64,000 bases of DNA from Flavobacterium salilacus subsp. salilacus (GCF_004634195.1 NZ_SKBP01000007.1:1-64000); one strand, 5' to 3'; numbered from the stretch's first letter, positions 42,106 to 51,841 are shown. Numbers and translations are program-made. The notes: a model not told the origin generated them from the letters alone.

Positions 42106-43416
42106 ATGGAAGATATTATAAAAGCGGTTGCGTTTAAAACAGAATTGGACAGCCTGCGCCCTATTGATAAGGAACAGGAAGCACGGATAATGCAGAAATT
42201 TCGTTTGGACTGGAATTATCATTCTAATAACCTTGAGGGGAACTCGCTTACCTATGGCGAAACCAAAGCCTTGTTAATGCACGGAATTACGGCACAGGGC
42301 AAGCCGCTTAAAGACCATTTTGAGATTACAGGGCATAACGAGGCTATAAATTGGGTGCTGGACATGGTAAAAGGCGAGAGGTCGTTTACCGAGAATTTTA
42401 TACGAGAGTTGCACCAACTATTGCTTAAAGAATCCTATGAGGTTGATGCGGTTACTGCCGACGGCAGCCCGACCAAAAAGCGAATAGCCGTTGGGAGTTA
42501 TAAAACAACGCCGAACCATGTAGAGACAAAAACGGGCGAGATATTTTATTTTGCCACGCCCGAAGAAACGCCTGCAAAAATGGCTGACCTCATGGCGTGG
42601 TATAATGGCAAAATAGAGGAGGAAGATGTAAACCCTATATTGTTGGCAGCAGAGTTTCATTATAAGTTTATACGAATACATCCGTTTGATGATGGTAACG
42701 GCAGGACAGCGCGCATACTCATGAACTTTATATTAATGAAGTTTGGCTACCCGCCTGTAATTGTAAAAGCCGAAGATAAAGAAAATTACTTTGCCGCCCT
42801 GCGCCTTGCCGATACAGGTAATATAGAGGCTTTCGTTAATTATATTGCTAAAAATACCATCCATTCTCTGGAAATTATGATTGCCGGAGCAAAAGGCGAA
42901 AGTATAGAGGATGCTGATGATATTGATAAAGAAATTGCATTGCTGGAGATGAGATTAGCGGGTCATGGTAAGGATAAAAACACAGAGAATAAAAGGACAG
43001 ATGAAATAGTTAGAGAAATTTATAAAAATACGATAGTTAAGATTGTTAATAAAATACAATCTAAACTCAAACCATTTGAAAAGTATTATATAAATAACGA
43101 TGTACGTATTTATATAGATGGCACACCGCATCCATATAGTCCTAATCTTGTTGAGAATCGAAGTTTAAACAACATTGGAGTTGTAATTAGCTATAAATCA
43201 ATAAAAAAAGTAGGTTTCGAAGATTTCGAATTCGGTTATGGGGTATATTTTAAATTTAATGTATTAGATTATACGGTTAAACTTTTCGGTAATATGGATA
43301 AAACTTTATATACAAAGTTTTATGAAAACTTATCTGATACTGAAATCACAACTATAGTAAAACAAGTTGTACAGGCTCATAATAAAGAATTAGAAAAGGC
43401 ATTAGGTAGTAACTAA
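42106..43416 (+). CDS. Fic family protein (AMPylator-like)
   Basis: A 436-aa protein with the Fic core motif 'HPFDDGNGRTAR' (192-203; catalytic His192) and an N-terminal inhibitory helix motif 'SNNLEG' (40-45), making it a class II self-inhibited Fic enzyme. It probably transfers AMP to a target protein. The C-terminal 150 aa (from about 285) are AT-rich, lysine-rich and unlike the core, possibly a target-binding domain. No antitoxin gene lies next to it. Flanking spacers both hold host repeats. Confidence 0.88.
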   Translation: MEDIIKAVAFKTELDSLRPIDKEQEARIMQKFRLDWNYHSNNLEGNSLTYGETKALLMHGITAQGKPLKDHFEITGHNEAINWVLDMVKGERSFTENFIRELHQLLLKESYEVDAVTADGSPTKKRIAVGSYKTTPNHVETKTGEIFYFATPEETPAKMADLMAWYNGKIEEEDVNPILLAAEFHYKFIRIHPFDDGNGRTARILMNFILMKFGYPPVIVKAEDKENYFAALRLADTGNIEAFVNYIAKNTIHSLEIMIAGAKGESIEDADDIDKEIALLEMRLAGHGKDKNTENKRTDEIVREIYKNTIVKIVNKIQSKLKPFEKYYINNDVRIYIDGTPHPYSPNLVENRSLNNIGVVISYKSIKKVGFEDFEFGYGVYFKFNVLDYTVKLFGNMDKTLYTKFYENLSDTEITTIVKQVVQAHNKELEKALGSN

Positions 43417-43431
43417 ATCGTAATGCTTTTT

Positions 43432-43470
43432 CGAAACGCGAATGACACGGATTGGGCGGGTTTTTGCTGA
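43432..43470. repeat. Host-type 'AACGCGAATGACACGGATTGGG' phrase
   Basis: One copy of the dispersed spacer phrase, right after the fic gene stop and reaching to the end of the patatin gene. Confidence 0.65.
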
Positions 43471-43474
43471 TTAT

Positions 43475-45676
43475 TTAAAACCAAAATCCTATACTAATCC
43501 AGGTATAGTGCCTGTTGGTATCGGGCGACCAACTGTGCTTTAGTTCCAGCGGACCAATAATAGACTCCATGCCATAGCCCACTGCATAGCCCGTATATTG
43601 GGGTAACGACAGTATATTGCCTTCGTCTAATAAATTTTGACCTACATTGGCAAAGTTTGCCGTAACATTCAGGTGGTTTTTACGAATAAACTCCCAGTCC
43701 AGCGTAGCAACACCCTTTATATAACTGTTGCCTGATATGCTTATAAAATCGTATCCGTAAAAATGGCGGAAGTTATTTATCATATTATAGCCATACCCCC
43801 CCAGTATAAAATCGAAAAAAGTTACATTTTCTTCGCCTATCGTAATGCCCGACTCTGCCTGTAGCTCCAGCGTAAAGTTGCGATATATCCTTTTTGCCGT
43901 GCCCATTTCGGCTTTTATAATGCTGAAACGGTCAAAGTCGCCCGTATAATCGCTGGAATATAAAAATGACTTTGCTTCTCCTGCAAAATACCCGCCTTTG
44001 GTTGGGAAATAGCGTTTATCATACGAGTCGAACTTTAAGTAGCCATATACCGAGAAGTAATCGCTGTTATCAAACACCCGCGACCTGTCGGAACTTAATG
44101 TTTCCGATTTTATTTTTAAATGTTTAAGCTCTGCACCGCCACCCAATAAAAATTTTTGTGCAAATATGGTTTGCACATATATCTGATTGTTAATGTCAGT
44201 ATAATCTACGTTGGCAGAGTTTACGCCCATATCATATATAATACTGCCCGGCACGTTACGGTTAAAACTATTAAAAGTAGAGCGCAACCCGTAGCTGGTA
44301 TAAAACCCGTTGTCCATATAATAGTTAAACATATACCTGAAGTTGTCGCCCAGTATAACATCCAAAGAGGCAACATCGCCTCGCCTAAAGAGGTTTTTTT
44401 GTGTAAAATTTACCAAAACCCCGCTTTTATAAAGCCCGTCATAATGCAGCCCAAACTTCAGGTAGCGGTTTATAGGGTTCTCGGTCATGCGCAGGTTAAG
44501 GATGTCGCCTCTTTTTCCCTGTGTAAAGTTGTAGGCAATAGCGTTAAAATTTTGGGTGGCGTTAAGGTTGCTTATGCCATTGTTGAGTTTATTATAGGAA
44601 ATTGTTGAGCCGGGCTTAAAGTTAAGCTTACCGATAACATAGGCTCTGCTGTAATTTTTGAGCCCCGCAATTTCTATTTGCGTTATGGTAAGTGTATCCT
44701 CGGTACACACATTGTCTCTTACAATGGGTTTGCCCGTACCCAGTATTTTTAGGGAGTCCAGCATGGCGCGTGCCGCTTTTTCGCCCTCGTCTATTATCTG
44801 CCTGCCGTCATCAAAAGATATAACGGTGTAGTTTGTAATATCGGGTTTTATATAAACATCGGTAGCTTTGCGCTTTACCTCCATCTTTTTTATCATCTGG
44901 TAGTTATTTATTTGTACCAGTACCCCCGTAGCCCCTTTTATCTCTGTCCTGTCTTTAAGCCCGTCCTGCACATCTACGCCAATAATAATATCGGCACCCA
45001 TTTTCCTTACTTCCTCAATGGGGTAGTTGTTGGTTACCCCGCCGTCTATCAGCAGCCTGCCGTTTATCTCTACGGGGTAGTATAACGATGGGAAAGCCCC
45101 GCTTGCCAGTATGGCATCGGGCAGCACGCCTTTGCGCAGCACCACCTCTTCGCCCGTTTCTATATCGGTAGCAATACACACAAAGGGTATGGGCAGCGAG
45201 TCGAAATCGCGCACTTGGCGCACGTTATCCGTAAGACGGCTCACGGTGGTATAGTTATACAAACCTTTGGAAAAGGCGGTGGGGAAACTGATTTTAAACC
45301 CTTTAAAGGGTAACGACAGCGCATACAGCTCATCATTACGTTTTTCGAAAAAGTTTTTAGAGCCTCGCGGGGTAAAATCCTGTATCAGCGCATCGGCATC
45401 AAGCGAATTGAAAATAGAGTCCAGCTCCTGCGCCGAGTAGCCTGCTGCATACAGCCCGCCCACTATGGCACCCATACTGGTACCGCCTATGTAATCTACC
45501 TTTATGCCGGCTTCTTCCAGCACTTTCAGCACACCTATGTGTGCCAAGCCTTTTGCACCGCCACCGCTTAGTACTACCCCTATTTTTGGTTTTTTAGCAT
45601 TGGCGTTGTTGTCCTCCTGTGCGGTAACCGTACCGATAAGCAGTAAGCATAGTAACAGGAGAAATATTTTTTTCAT
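43475..45676 (-). CDS. Patatin-like phospholipase with POTRA and beta-barrel (PlpD/OMP type)
   Basis: A 733-aa protein. It has a signal peptide (1-19, ending 'VTAQ') and a patatin domain with oxyanion 'SGGGAKGLAHIG' (37-48), nucleophile Ser67 in 'GGTSMGA' and 'DGGVTNN' carrying the catalytic Asp. A POTRA-like stretch follows ('ITQIEIAGLKNYSRAYVIGKLNFKPG'), then a C-terminal 16-strand-like barrel ending with aromatic 'WISIGFWF'. It should sit in the outer membrane and expose or secrete a lipase. Its ATG overlaps the uvrC stop, so the two are co-transcribed. Confidence 0.88.
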   Translation of the reverse strand: MKKIFLLLLCLLLIGTVTAQEDNNANAKKPKIGVVLSGGGAKGLAHIGVLKVLEEAGIKVDYIGGTSMGAIVGGLYAAGYSAQELDSIFNSLDADALIQDFTPRGSKNFFEKRNDELYALSLPFKGFKISFPTAFSKGLYNYTTVSRLTDNVRQVRDFDSLPIPFVCIATDIETGEEVVLRKGVLPDAILASGAFPSLYYPVEINGRLLIDGGVTNNYPIEEVRKMGADIIIGVDVQDGLKDRTEIKGATGVLVQINNYQMIKKMEVKRKATDVYIKPDITNYTVISFDDGRQIIDEGEKAARAMLDSLKILGTGKPIVRDNVCTEDTLTITQIEIAGLKNYSRAYVIGKLNFKPGSTISYNKLNNGISNLNATQNFNAIAYNFTQGKRGDILNLRMTENPINRYLKFGLHYDGLYKSGVLVNFTQKNLFRRGDVASLDVILGDNFRYMFNYYMDNGFYTSYGLRSTFNSFNRNVPGSIIYDMGVNSANVDYTDINNQIYVQTIFAQKFLLGGGAELKHLKIKSETLSSDRSRVFDNSDYFSVYGYLKFDSYDKRYFPTKGGYFAGEAKSFLYSSDYTGDFDRFSIIKAEMGTAKRIYRNFTLELQAESGITIGEENVTFFDFILGGYGYNMINNFRHFYGYDFISISGNSYIKGVATLDWEFIRKNHLNVTANFANVGQNLLDEGNILSLPQYTGYAVGYGMESIIGPLELKHSWSPDTNRHYTWISIGFWF

Positions 45677-47472
45677 CAGTTCGATTTTGAGTGATAAAAT
45701 TCAGTAATTTTTTTTGCTTTGGCAGGACCTATCACTTTGGCAATATCCGCTTCGGGGGCTTCTTTCAACCGTTTTACCGATTTGAAATGCGTAAGCAGCG
45801 TTACCATTGTTTTTTCGCCAATGCCGGGTATGCTCTCTACCGAGGTTTGCAGTGCGCCTTTGCTTCGCTTATCGCGATGGTGCGTAATGCCAAATCGGTG
45901 TGCCTCGTTGCGCAGGTGTTGGATAACCTTCAGCGTTTCTGATTTTTTGTCCAGATACAGCGGTATCGAGTCGCCCGGATAGTATATTTCTTCCAGCCTT
46001 TTTGCGATGCCTAAGATAGTGATTTTACCACGTAAGCCCAAGATTTCCAAGCTTTTTAAAGCGGAAGATAATTGCCCCTTGCCACCATCTATAATGATAA
46101 GCTGCGGCAGGGGTTCGTTTTCGTCAAGCAGGCGGCGGTATCGGCGAAAAACTACTTCTTCCATACTCGCAAAATCGTTAGGGCCTTCTACGGTTTTTAT
46201 ATTAAAATGGCGGTAATCTTTCTTGCTGGGCTTGCCATCTTTAAATACAACGCATGCTGATACGGGATTAGTACCCTGAATGTTACTGTTATCAAAACAT
46301 TCTATATGGCGGGGCTCTACAGGCAGGCGCAGGTCTTTTTTCATCTGTGCCATAATGCGGTTGGTGTGCCTGTCCGGGTCGGTAATTTTTATTTGCTTTA
46401 GCTGATCCATTCGGTAAAAACGGGCATTGCGCTCGCTAAAATCCAAAATTTGCTTTTTATCGCCCAGTTTGGGTACGGTTACTTTTACCTCTTCGCCCAG
46501 GTTGATTTCGAAAGGTACTAATACCTCTCTGGAGCGTAGCTGAAAACGCTCGCGAAGCTCTACCACCGCAATTTGGAGCAGGTCTTCGTCAGGCTCATCC
46601 AGTTTCTTTTTTATTTCCATTGTGTGCGAACGGATAATAGCCCCGTGCGACACTTGTATAAAGTTGATGTACGCCATTGTTTCGTCACTCACAATACTAA
46701 AGGCATCGAGGTTGTTAATGCGCGGATTGAAAACGGTACTGCGTGCCTGGTAGTTTTCCAGCACTTCTATCTTTTCTTTAATTTCCTGTGCTTCTTCAAA
46801 CTTCATATTGGCAGCCAGTTCCTGCATGTGTCTGCGAAAGTCTTTCAGGCTGTCTTTAAAATTGCCTTTCAGTATTTCGCGAATGGCAGCTATGTGGCGT
46901 TGATATTCCTCCAGTGGTTCATAGCCTTCGCATGGCCCTTTGCAGTTGCCTATGTGGTACTCCAGGCATACTTTAAATTTACCTGCCTGTATATTGGCAG
47001 GGCTCAGGTCGTAATTGCAGGTGCGCAGCGGGTACAGCTCTTTGATGAGTTCCAGCAGCGTGGTTACGGTTTTGAATGAGGTATAGGGCCCGAAATATTC
47101 CGAACCGTCCTTAATAACATTGCGGGTAGCAAACACGCGCGAAAAGGGTTCTTTTTTAATGCATATCCAGGGGTAACTCTTGTCGTCTTTAAGCAGTACG
47201 TTATAGCGGGGTTGCAGGTTTTTTATCAGGTTGTTTTCCAGCAGCAGTGCCTCGCTTTCGGTGGGAACTACTATGTGCTTAACGCGCACTATTTTGCGTA
47301 CCATAACACGTATGCGCCCCGAGTCGTTTACTTTGTTAAAGTAGGACATTACCCGTTTTTTCAGGTTTTTTGCCTTGCCTACATACAGCAGCTTGTCGTC
47401 TTTATCAAAATATTGATATACACCCGGGCTGTCGGGCAGGGTTTGTATTTGGAGTTCCAAAGGCGTTTGCAT
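45676..47472 (-). CDS. uvrC: UvrABC excinuclease subunit C
   Basis: A 598-aa protein of normal UvrC length. It has an N-terminal GIY-YIG nuclease ('LPDSPGVYQYFDKDDKLLYVGKAKNLKKRVMSYF'), a UvrB-binding UVR motif ('RRHMQELAANMKFEEAQEIKEKIEVLENYQ'), an RNase H-like nuclease ('HIECFDNSNIQGTNPVSACVVF', 'IIDGGKGQLSSA') and C-terminal helix-hairpin-helix motifs. It makes both cuts in nucleotide excision repair. An exact -7-like TAACTTTG (47477-47484, minus) lies just before the start. Confidence 0.95.
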   Translation of the reverse strand: MQTPLELQIQTLPDSPGVYQYFDKDDKLLYVGKAKNLKKRVMSYFNKVNDSGRIRVMVRKIVRVKHIVVPTESEALLLENNLIKNLQPRYNVLLKDDKSYPWICIKKEPFSRVFATRNVIKDGSEYFGPYTSFKTVTTLLELIKELYPLRTCNYDLSPANIQAGKFKVCLEYHIGNCKGPCEGYEPLEEYQRHIAAIREILKGNFKDSLKDFRRHMQELAANMKFEEAQEIKEKIEVLENYQARSTVFNPRINNLDAFSIVSDETMAYINFIQVSHGAIIRSHTMEIKKKLDEPDEDLLQIAVVELRERFQLRSREVLVPFEINLGEEVKVTVPKLGDKKQILDFSERNARFYRMDQLKQIKITDPDRHTNRIMAQMKKDLRLPVEPRHIECFDNSNIQGTNPVSACVVFKDGKPSKKDYRHFNIKTVEGPNDFASMEEVVFRRYRRLLDENEPLPQLIIIDGGKGQLSSALKSLEILGLRGKITILGIAKRLEEIYYPGDSIPLYLDKKSETLKVIQHLRNEAHRFGITHHRDKRSKGALQTSVESIPGIGEKTMVTLLTHFKSVKRLKEAPEADIAKVIGPAKAKKITEFYHSKSN

Positions 47473-47624
47473 ACTACAAAGTTAGTATTTAGTTTCGAGT
47501 TTTCAGCTTGTAGTTTTCAGTCTCGGTAAACAGTTTTCAGTTAAAAGTTTCGGGACTCCTTATTGTGGGAAGGTACGATGAAGGGAATTTGATAGAAATC
47601 GAAAATGATAAATAATTAAATTGC

Positions 47625-48218
47625 TTAAGCCTTCAGAACAATTAAATCAAAATACATTAATCTTGTATTTAAAATATCATTAGTGTTTAATCCTGCATAT
47701 GTCTTTTCCTCTTCTTCGTTATTGAATAGGAATTGGAAGCCATTTTTCTCATAGTATGAAATTGGCTTTTCTCGGTTATATGCATCGACTACTAAATAGC
47801 GACACCCAGTCTTATTAGCACTATCAATAAACCAAGCTTTAATGAAATCCATTAATTCTCTTCCAATGCCTTTGCCAACAAAGTCTTGATTTACTCCTAA
47901 TCTACCAATTAGAACACCTGGATACGAACGCATCCGTTTTGCGTTTGGTATTTTTCTGTTTAGTTTATTCTTATTGGATTTTGGTATAAAGTTGGTCTTG
48001 ATGCTGTCATTAGAGAGTGTGAATGAGCATACAATTTGACTAGAGTCTTGATTTAAAGTAAAGCAATAACTTTTTCCCATTAATTGATTGGAATAATCTT
48101 CACAATCATTTATAAAGAAATCATCTAAGTCTCTATCTCCGCAAGAAAATTTATTTGAACCAGATAGAAGATTTTGATTTAATAATCTTAAAGTGCATTC
48201 TTCTTGTAGAAAACTCAA
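47625..48218 (-). CDS. GNAT acetyltransferase, possible toxin
   Basis: A 197-aa GNAT protein. It starts 'MSFLQEECTLRLLNQNLLSGSNKFSCGDRDLDDFF' (TTG start) and has acetyl-CoA motif A 'VLIGRLGVNQDFVGKGIGRELMDF' and 'NREKPISYYEKNGFQFL', the pattern of TacT/AtaT-like proteins. An unusual 51-aa gene lies 8 nt upstream instead of an RHH antitoxin. The two-gene arrangement suggests a toxin-antitoxin-like pair in host DNA, but acetylation of another target is equally possible. Confidence 0.75.
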   Translation of the reverse strand: MSFLQEECTLRLLNQNLLSGSNKFSCGDRDLDDFFINDCEDYSNQLMGKSYCFTLNQDSSQIVCSFTLSNDSIKTNFIPKSNKNKLNRKIPNAKRMRSYPGVLIGRLGVNQDFVGKGIGRELMDFIKAWFIDSANKTGCRYLVVDAYNREKPISYYEKNGFQFLFNNEEEEKTYAGLNTNDILNTRLMYFDLIVLKA

Positions 48219-48226
48219 AGCAAGAA

Positions 48227-48382
48227 TTATAAATTTGCGTTTTTAAGTATTTTTTTTGCAATAGAAGACTGAGTCGAAAAATCAACAGAGTGTTTTTTAG
48301 ATACATTAGCATCTGCTCTTTTATTGAAACCTGACGCTAATTTGTCTTTTAATACTGGTACTTGTCTTATTGCAATTGCCAT
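48227..48382 (-). CDS. 51-aa protein encoded before the GNAT gene
   Basis: A short basic protein reading 'MAIAIRQVPVLKDKLASGFN' and on to 'IAKKILKNANL'. It ends 8 nt before the GNAT gene and starts 28 nt after an exact -7 element, so it looks like the first gene of the unit. It is too short to be found by simple length filters and has no RHH pattern. A role as antitoxin or leader is inferred only from place. Confidence 0.6.
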   Translation of the reverse strand: MAIAIRQVPVLKDKLASGFNKRADANVSKKHSVDFSTQSSIAKKILKNANL

Positions 48383-48409
48383 AATATTTTATATATAGAA
48401 AAATATCTA

Positions 48410-48417
48410 CAAATATA
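48410..48417 (-). promoter_or_regulatory. Bacteroidota -7 element upstream of the 51-aa/GNAT unit
   Basis: On the minus strand TATATTTG matches TAnnTTTG exactly, 28 nt before the ATG at 48382. The nearest TTG is about 31 nt upstream, longer than typical spacing. Confidence 0.45.
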
Positions 48418-48672
48418 AGAAGAATTGAGTCCTAATAACTATGTGGGACAATCTCTTTTTTCTATAGAGCAGTCGGTTTTGATAGTTTATACTTATTCTT
48501 ATTTGTGTGTGGTTTTGAAGTTGAGGTAAATTTTTCTTTTAATACAAAGGAGTATTTTTGATTATAAAATTGTTAATCGTACTTCGTTTTAATAATTACA
48601 AGGGACAAGATTTGGGGTCTCAAATAACCAAAACCAAAAAACTCTTATCTTTATGGGCTGTAAAACAACCCT

Positions 48673-49635
48673 ATGCCACACAGAAACATAACGATACTTG
48701 GCGAAACGGTATTGCCCGGTGAGAGTAAAACCATTAATATGGAAATTGCGCGCCTGCACACTATGAGTAAGCTAAAAGTACCTATTATTATAGAACGTGC
48801 CAAAACCGATGGCCCTGTGGTGCTGTTTACGGCAGCCCTGCATGGCGACGAGATAAACGGCACCGAAATAGTGCGCCAACTGATTGTACGGAAGATAAAC
48901 AAACCCAAGCGCGGTACTATCATCTGCATACCTGTTATTAATATTTTCGGGTTTGTAAATAAGAGCAGGGAGTTTCCTGATGGGCGCGACCTTAACCGCG
49001 TGTTTCCGGGTAGCCCGCGCGGGTCGCTTGCCGGGCGTTTTGCCTGGCATTTGCTTAAAGAGATAATCCCGAATGTGGATTATTGTATTGACTTTCATGC
49101 GGGGGGCGCAAGCCGTTTTAATGCTCCGCAAATTCGTATTGTGCCCAATAATGCCGAGTTGAAACAATTGGCAGATGTATTTAATGCTCCTTTTACGCTG
49201 TATTCTAAAAATATAGCGGGTTCTTTCCGAAATGCGTCCGGCAGGCTGGGGGTAAAAATGTTGTTGTTTGAGGGCGGTAAATCGCTCGACCTGAACCATG
49301 ATGTTACCCAGGCAGCGGTGCGTGGCACCAAACGTTTTTTAGACCATTTGGATATGCTGAACCCTAAGAAAAAGGTGAAACAGGATGAGCCATCGGTATA
49401 TATAGAGCGTTCGGTATGGGTGCGGGCTACTTTTTCGGGGTTATTGCAAAATCAGGCTACTGTGGGCAAACTGGTGGAAAAAGGTGAGGTTATTGCGCTT
49501 ATTACCGACCCTTTCGGCAAGTTTGAACATACGGTAAAAGCCCCTCACAAGGGCTATATCATCAACAGTAACGATGCGCCTATTGTATATCAGGGCGACG
49601 CTATTTTTCATATTACTATAAAACTTTCTGAATAG
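48673..49635 (+). CDS. Succinylglutamate desuccinylase/aspartoacylase-like M14 hydrolase
   Basis: A 320-aa protein. Zinc-site motifs 'ALHGDEINGTE' (His and Glu) and 'YCIDFHAGGASRFNAPQIR' (third His) place it in the AstE/AspA branch of M14. The C-terminal 70 aa ('ATFSGLLQNQATVGKLVEKGEVIALITDPFG') form a biotinyl/lipoyl-like hammerhead. It likely hydrolyses N-acyl-amino acids or removes acyl groups from peptides. In related bacteria such genes sit beside rimK, which is absent here. A near -7 TATCTTTA lies upstream. Confidence 0.8.
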   Translation: MPHRNITILGETVLPGESKTINMEIARLHTMSKLKVPIIIERAKTDGPVVLFTAALHGDEINGTEIVRQLIVRKINKPKRGTIICIPVINIFGFVNKSREFPDGRDLNRVFPGSPRGSLAGRFAWHLLKEIIPNVDYCIDFHAGGASRFNAPQIRIVPNNAELKQLADVFNAPFTLYSKNIAGSFRNASGRLGVKMLLFEGGKSLDLNHDVTQAAVRGTKRFLDHLDMLNPKKKVKQDEPSVYIERSVWVRATFSGLLQNQATVGKLVEKGEVIALITDPFGKFEHTVKAPHKGYIINSNDAPIVYQGDAIFHITIKLSE

Positions 49636-49713
49636 TAGCGGTCAGTCGCAGTTTTCAGTCGCGGTATTCAGTTTTCAGTATTTGTGACTGAATACTGCGA
49701 CTGCGACTAAAAA

Positions 49714-49869
49714 CTAAGATTCTTGCCTGTCGGTTTCATCGTCGTTCTCCCTGTAGGAGTCCGGTTCTTCTTTGGGCTTGATGGTTAAAACTTTATAAAA
49801 AAAGTATAATGCCATTATTATTACAATACCCTGCGCGGCTACCATGGTTATTAATGCTTCTGTTTTCAT
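49714..49869 (-). CDS. Small membrane partner of the Na+ symporter (MetS-like)
   Basis: A 51-aa protein: one membrane helix (about 5-27, 'ALITMVAAQGIVIIMALYFFY') and a highly acidic C-terminal tail ('PKEEPDSYRENDDETDRQES'). Its ATG overlaps the stop of the symporter gene (ATGA), so both are made together. Small NSS partners such as MetS of Corynebacterium are required by their transporter; this is a fair analogy by place and topology, not by sequence. Confidence 0.6.
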   Translation of the reverse strand: MKTEALITMVAAQGIVIIMALYFFYKVLTIKPKEEPDSYRENDDETDRQES

Positions 49870-51680
49870 GAATGTACCCTCCCTTCTTTTCTGCGTTTAA
49901 TGAATGCTTTATATACCATTAAAGATATGAATAAAAACAGCGCTACCAGCAGCAGCCTGCCTATGGTTTTATAAAACACGTGGTTGGTAAATTTACCTTC
50001 GGCAATTTTATCGTTAGGTTTTATGGTTTGTCCTACTGCTACTATAGGATTTTGTCCTTTTTTAAAGCCATAGGTTTTATAATCGGTAAAAACCTGTGTT
50101 TCCAGTTTGTCGAGTTGTTTGTTATATACCTGCTTTTCGTTTTGGTATGCCATTTTTATAAAATCGGTGGCAACCGAATCGACCACACCCGTTTTTATCC
50201 CTTCGGAATCAAAATTCTCGGCATAATAGGCATCGGCAAACCATTCTCTGTTGTTGGTATCTTTGTTGGCTATTTTATCAGCCATATCCGGTAAGCTGGC
50301 TACCAGTACCCAACCCAACAGCAATGGGGTAACTATAAGTATGATGTATTTAAACACGATAGGCACTTTAATATCGGCACCCATATTTATTTCTGCCCAG
50401 CCTTTATTGATACCAAATATCCATGAGAACAGTATGGTTTCGAGGAATGCAAATACTACAAGGCTTACTGTACCCGCCCAGTAGTCGTACTCATCGAACA
50501 CGCCCTCCTGGAAGAAGAATACCGTGGGTAACCCCATAATAAGGGCAAGAAGCCCGAAAGACCATGCGCCTTTATTACCGCTCCAGTTAAACTCGTCGCG
50601 CATAAAGCCCATCCATGGTGTACCCATTGCGAGTGATGAGGTAATACCGGCAAAGAACAGCAGCCCGAACCAGAACACGCCTGCACATACAGCGAGGACT
50701 TCGCCCCATTGCTGGAAGAGATACGGCATGGTTTGGAACGCCATACCAAAGCCTGCATTTTGCAATACCCAGTCCAAACCAAGATATCCTGCCGCGATTG
50801 GAATTACGATAAGGCTGCCCAGTACTACTTCTACAAACTCGTTCATAAATCCTGCCGATACGGCATTGAGTGCAATATCGTCTTTCGACCTAATGTATGC
50901 TGCATAACAGTGCACTGTACCCATACCTACTGATAGGGTAAAGAATATTTGCCCTGCTGCTGCAAGCCACACTTTGGGGTTGGCGAGTGAGTCGTATTGT
51001 GGTGTCCACAAAAAGTTAAGACCATCCCATGCGTTGGCATCCGGGAACATATCCGAAGCTCCGTCAGTACCCAGTGTTAAGCCTCTTACGGCAAGTATTA
51101 CTCCGAAAAGTATTAGTAACGGCATGCCTATTTTGGCTACCTTTTCGATGCCTTTAAGTCCTTTAGAAAGTATATAGGTGTTTAGCAGTAAACACAGCAC
51201 ATAGAAAATTATAGCTTCGAAGGGTATTCCTGTTGTCGATTTTCCTATGGTGGTATAGTCATTAAAAAAGCCTGCTATTTGCGATTGGTTCATGTCGCTG
51301 AACGTACCTATGATGGAGTGGTACACGTAGCTCATTGTCCACGACTCGATATAACAGTAGTAGGAAGCAACGGCAATGTTGGTAAATATCCCGAAAACAC
51401 CTATGTATTTCCAGATACGCCCTTTTGCCATTGTGTCAAGAATGTAAGGTGTGCTGTGGTTGCCGTAACGCCCGCCGTAACGCCCTGTGGACCATTCTAT
51501 GAAAAGTAGGGGTATCCCCATTACTACAAAGCAAACAAGGTAAGGGATTATAAATGCGCCTCCGCCGTTTTGTACTGCCTGTACAGGAAATCTTAAAAAG
51601 TTACCGAGCCCTACGGCATTACCTGCCATAGCGAGAATTAAGCCTACCCGTGAGCCCCACGATTCTGCTTTTCCTGACAT
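49866..51680 (-). CDS. Sodium-dependent NSS-family transporter
   Basis: A 604-aa protein with about 12 membrane helices. It starts 'WGSRVGLILAMAGNAVGLGNFLRFP', the exact opening of bacterial neurotransmitter:sodium symporters (LeuT fold) where the 'NAVGLGN' helix binds sodium and substrate. It imports amino acids or related amines with sodium. An unusual soluble loop of about 110 aa (about 460-570) lies before the last helix. A clear promoter precedes it and a 51-aa membrane protein gene overlaps its stop. Confidence 0.9.
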   Translation of the reverse strand: MSGKAESWGSRVGLILAMAGNAVGLGNFLRFPVQAVQNGGGAFIIPYLVCFVVMGIPLLFIEWSTGRYGGRYGNHSTPYILDTMAKGRIWKYIGVFGIFTNIAVASYYCYIESWTMSYVYHSIIGTFSDMNQSQIAGFFNDYTTIGKSTTGIPFEAIIFYVLCLLLNTYILSKGLKGIEKVAKIGMPLLILFGVILAVRGLTLGTDGASDMFPDANAWDGLNFLWTPQYDSLANPKVWLAAAGQIFFTLSVGMGTVHCYAAYIRSKDDIALNAVSAGFMNEFVEVVLGSLIVIPIAAGYLGLDWVLQNAGFGMAFQTMPYLFQQWGEVLAVCAGVFWFGLLFFAGITSSLAMGTPWMGFMRDEFNWSGNKGAWSFGLLALIMGLPTVFFFQEGVFDEYDYWAGTVSLVVFAFLETILFSWIFGINKGWAEINMGADIKVPIVFKYIILIVTPLLLGWVLVASLPDMADKIANKDTNNREWFADAYYAENFDSEGIKTGVVDSVATDFIKMAYQNEKQVYNKQLDKLETQVFTDYKTYGFKKGQNPIVAVGQTIKPNDKIAEGKFTNHVFYKTIGRLLLVALFLFISLMVYKAFIKRRKEGRVHS

Positions 51681-51711
51681 AAAAGAATGTTTTTTGGTTA
51701 ATTATAGGTTT

Positions 51712-51740
51712 CAAAGATAGGAAAACAAACTAAAAAACAA
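51712..51740 (-). promoter_or_regulatory. Promoter of the sodium symporter gene
   Basis: On the minus strand TTG (51738-51740) and TATCTTTG (51712-51719) are 18 nt apart, a full match to the Bacteroidota promoter. The start codon follows about 31 nt downstream. Confidence 0.7.
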
Positions 51741-51812
51741 CTAAAAGCGGAAATTTTGGTACTGAAAAATAAATATCAGTAAAAGGTTTTAACAGATTTG
51801 ATGTGCTTTTAT

Positions 51813-51841
51813 AAAAAAAGCAGCTAAGAGCTGCTTTTTTA
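51813..51841 (-). terminator. Rho-independent terminator
   Basis: AGCAGCT / AGCTGCT with A- and T-runs extending the stem forms a strong hairpin. It ends leftward transcription from the 333-aa membrane protein gene (or a short transcript between), and could work on the other strand for read-through from the symporter side. Confidence 0.8.
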
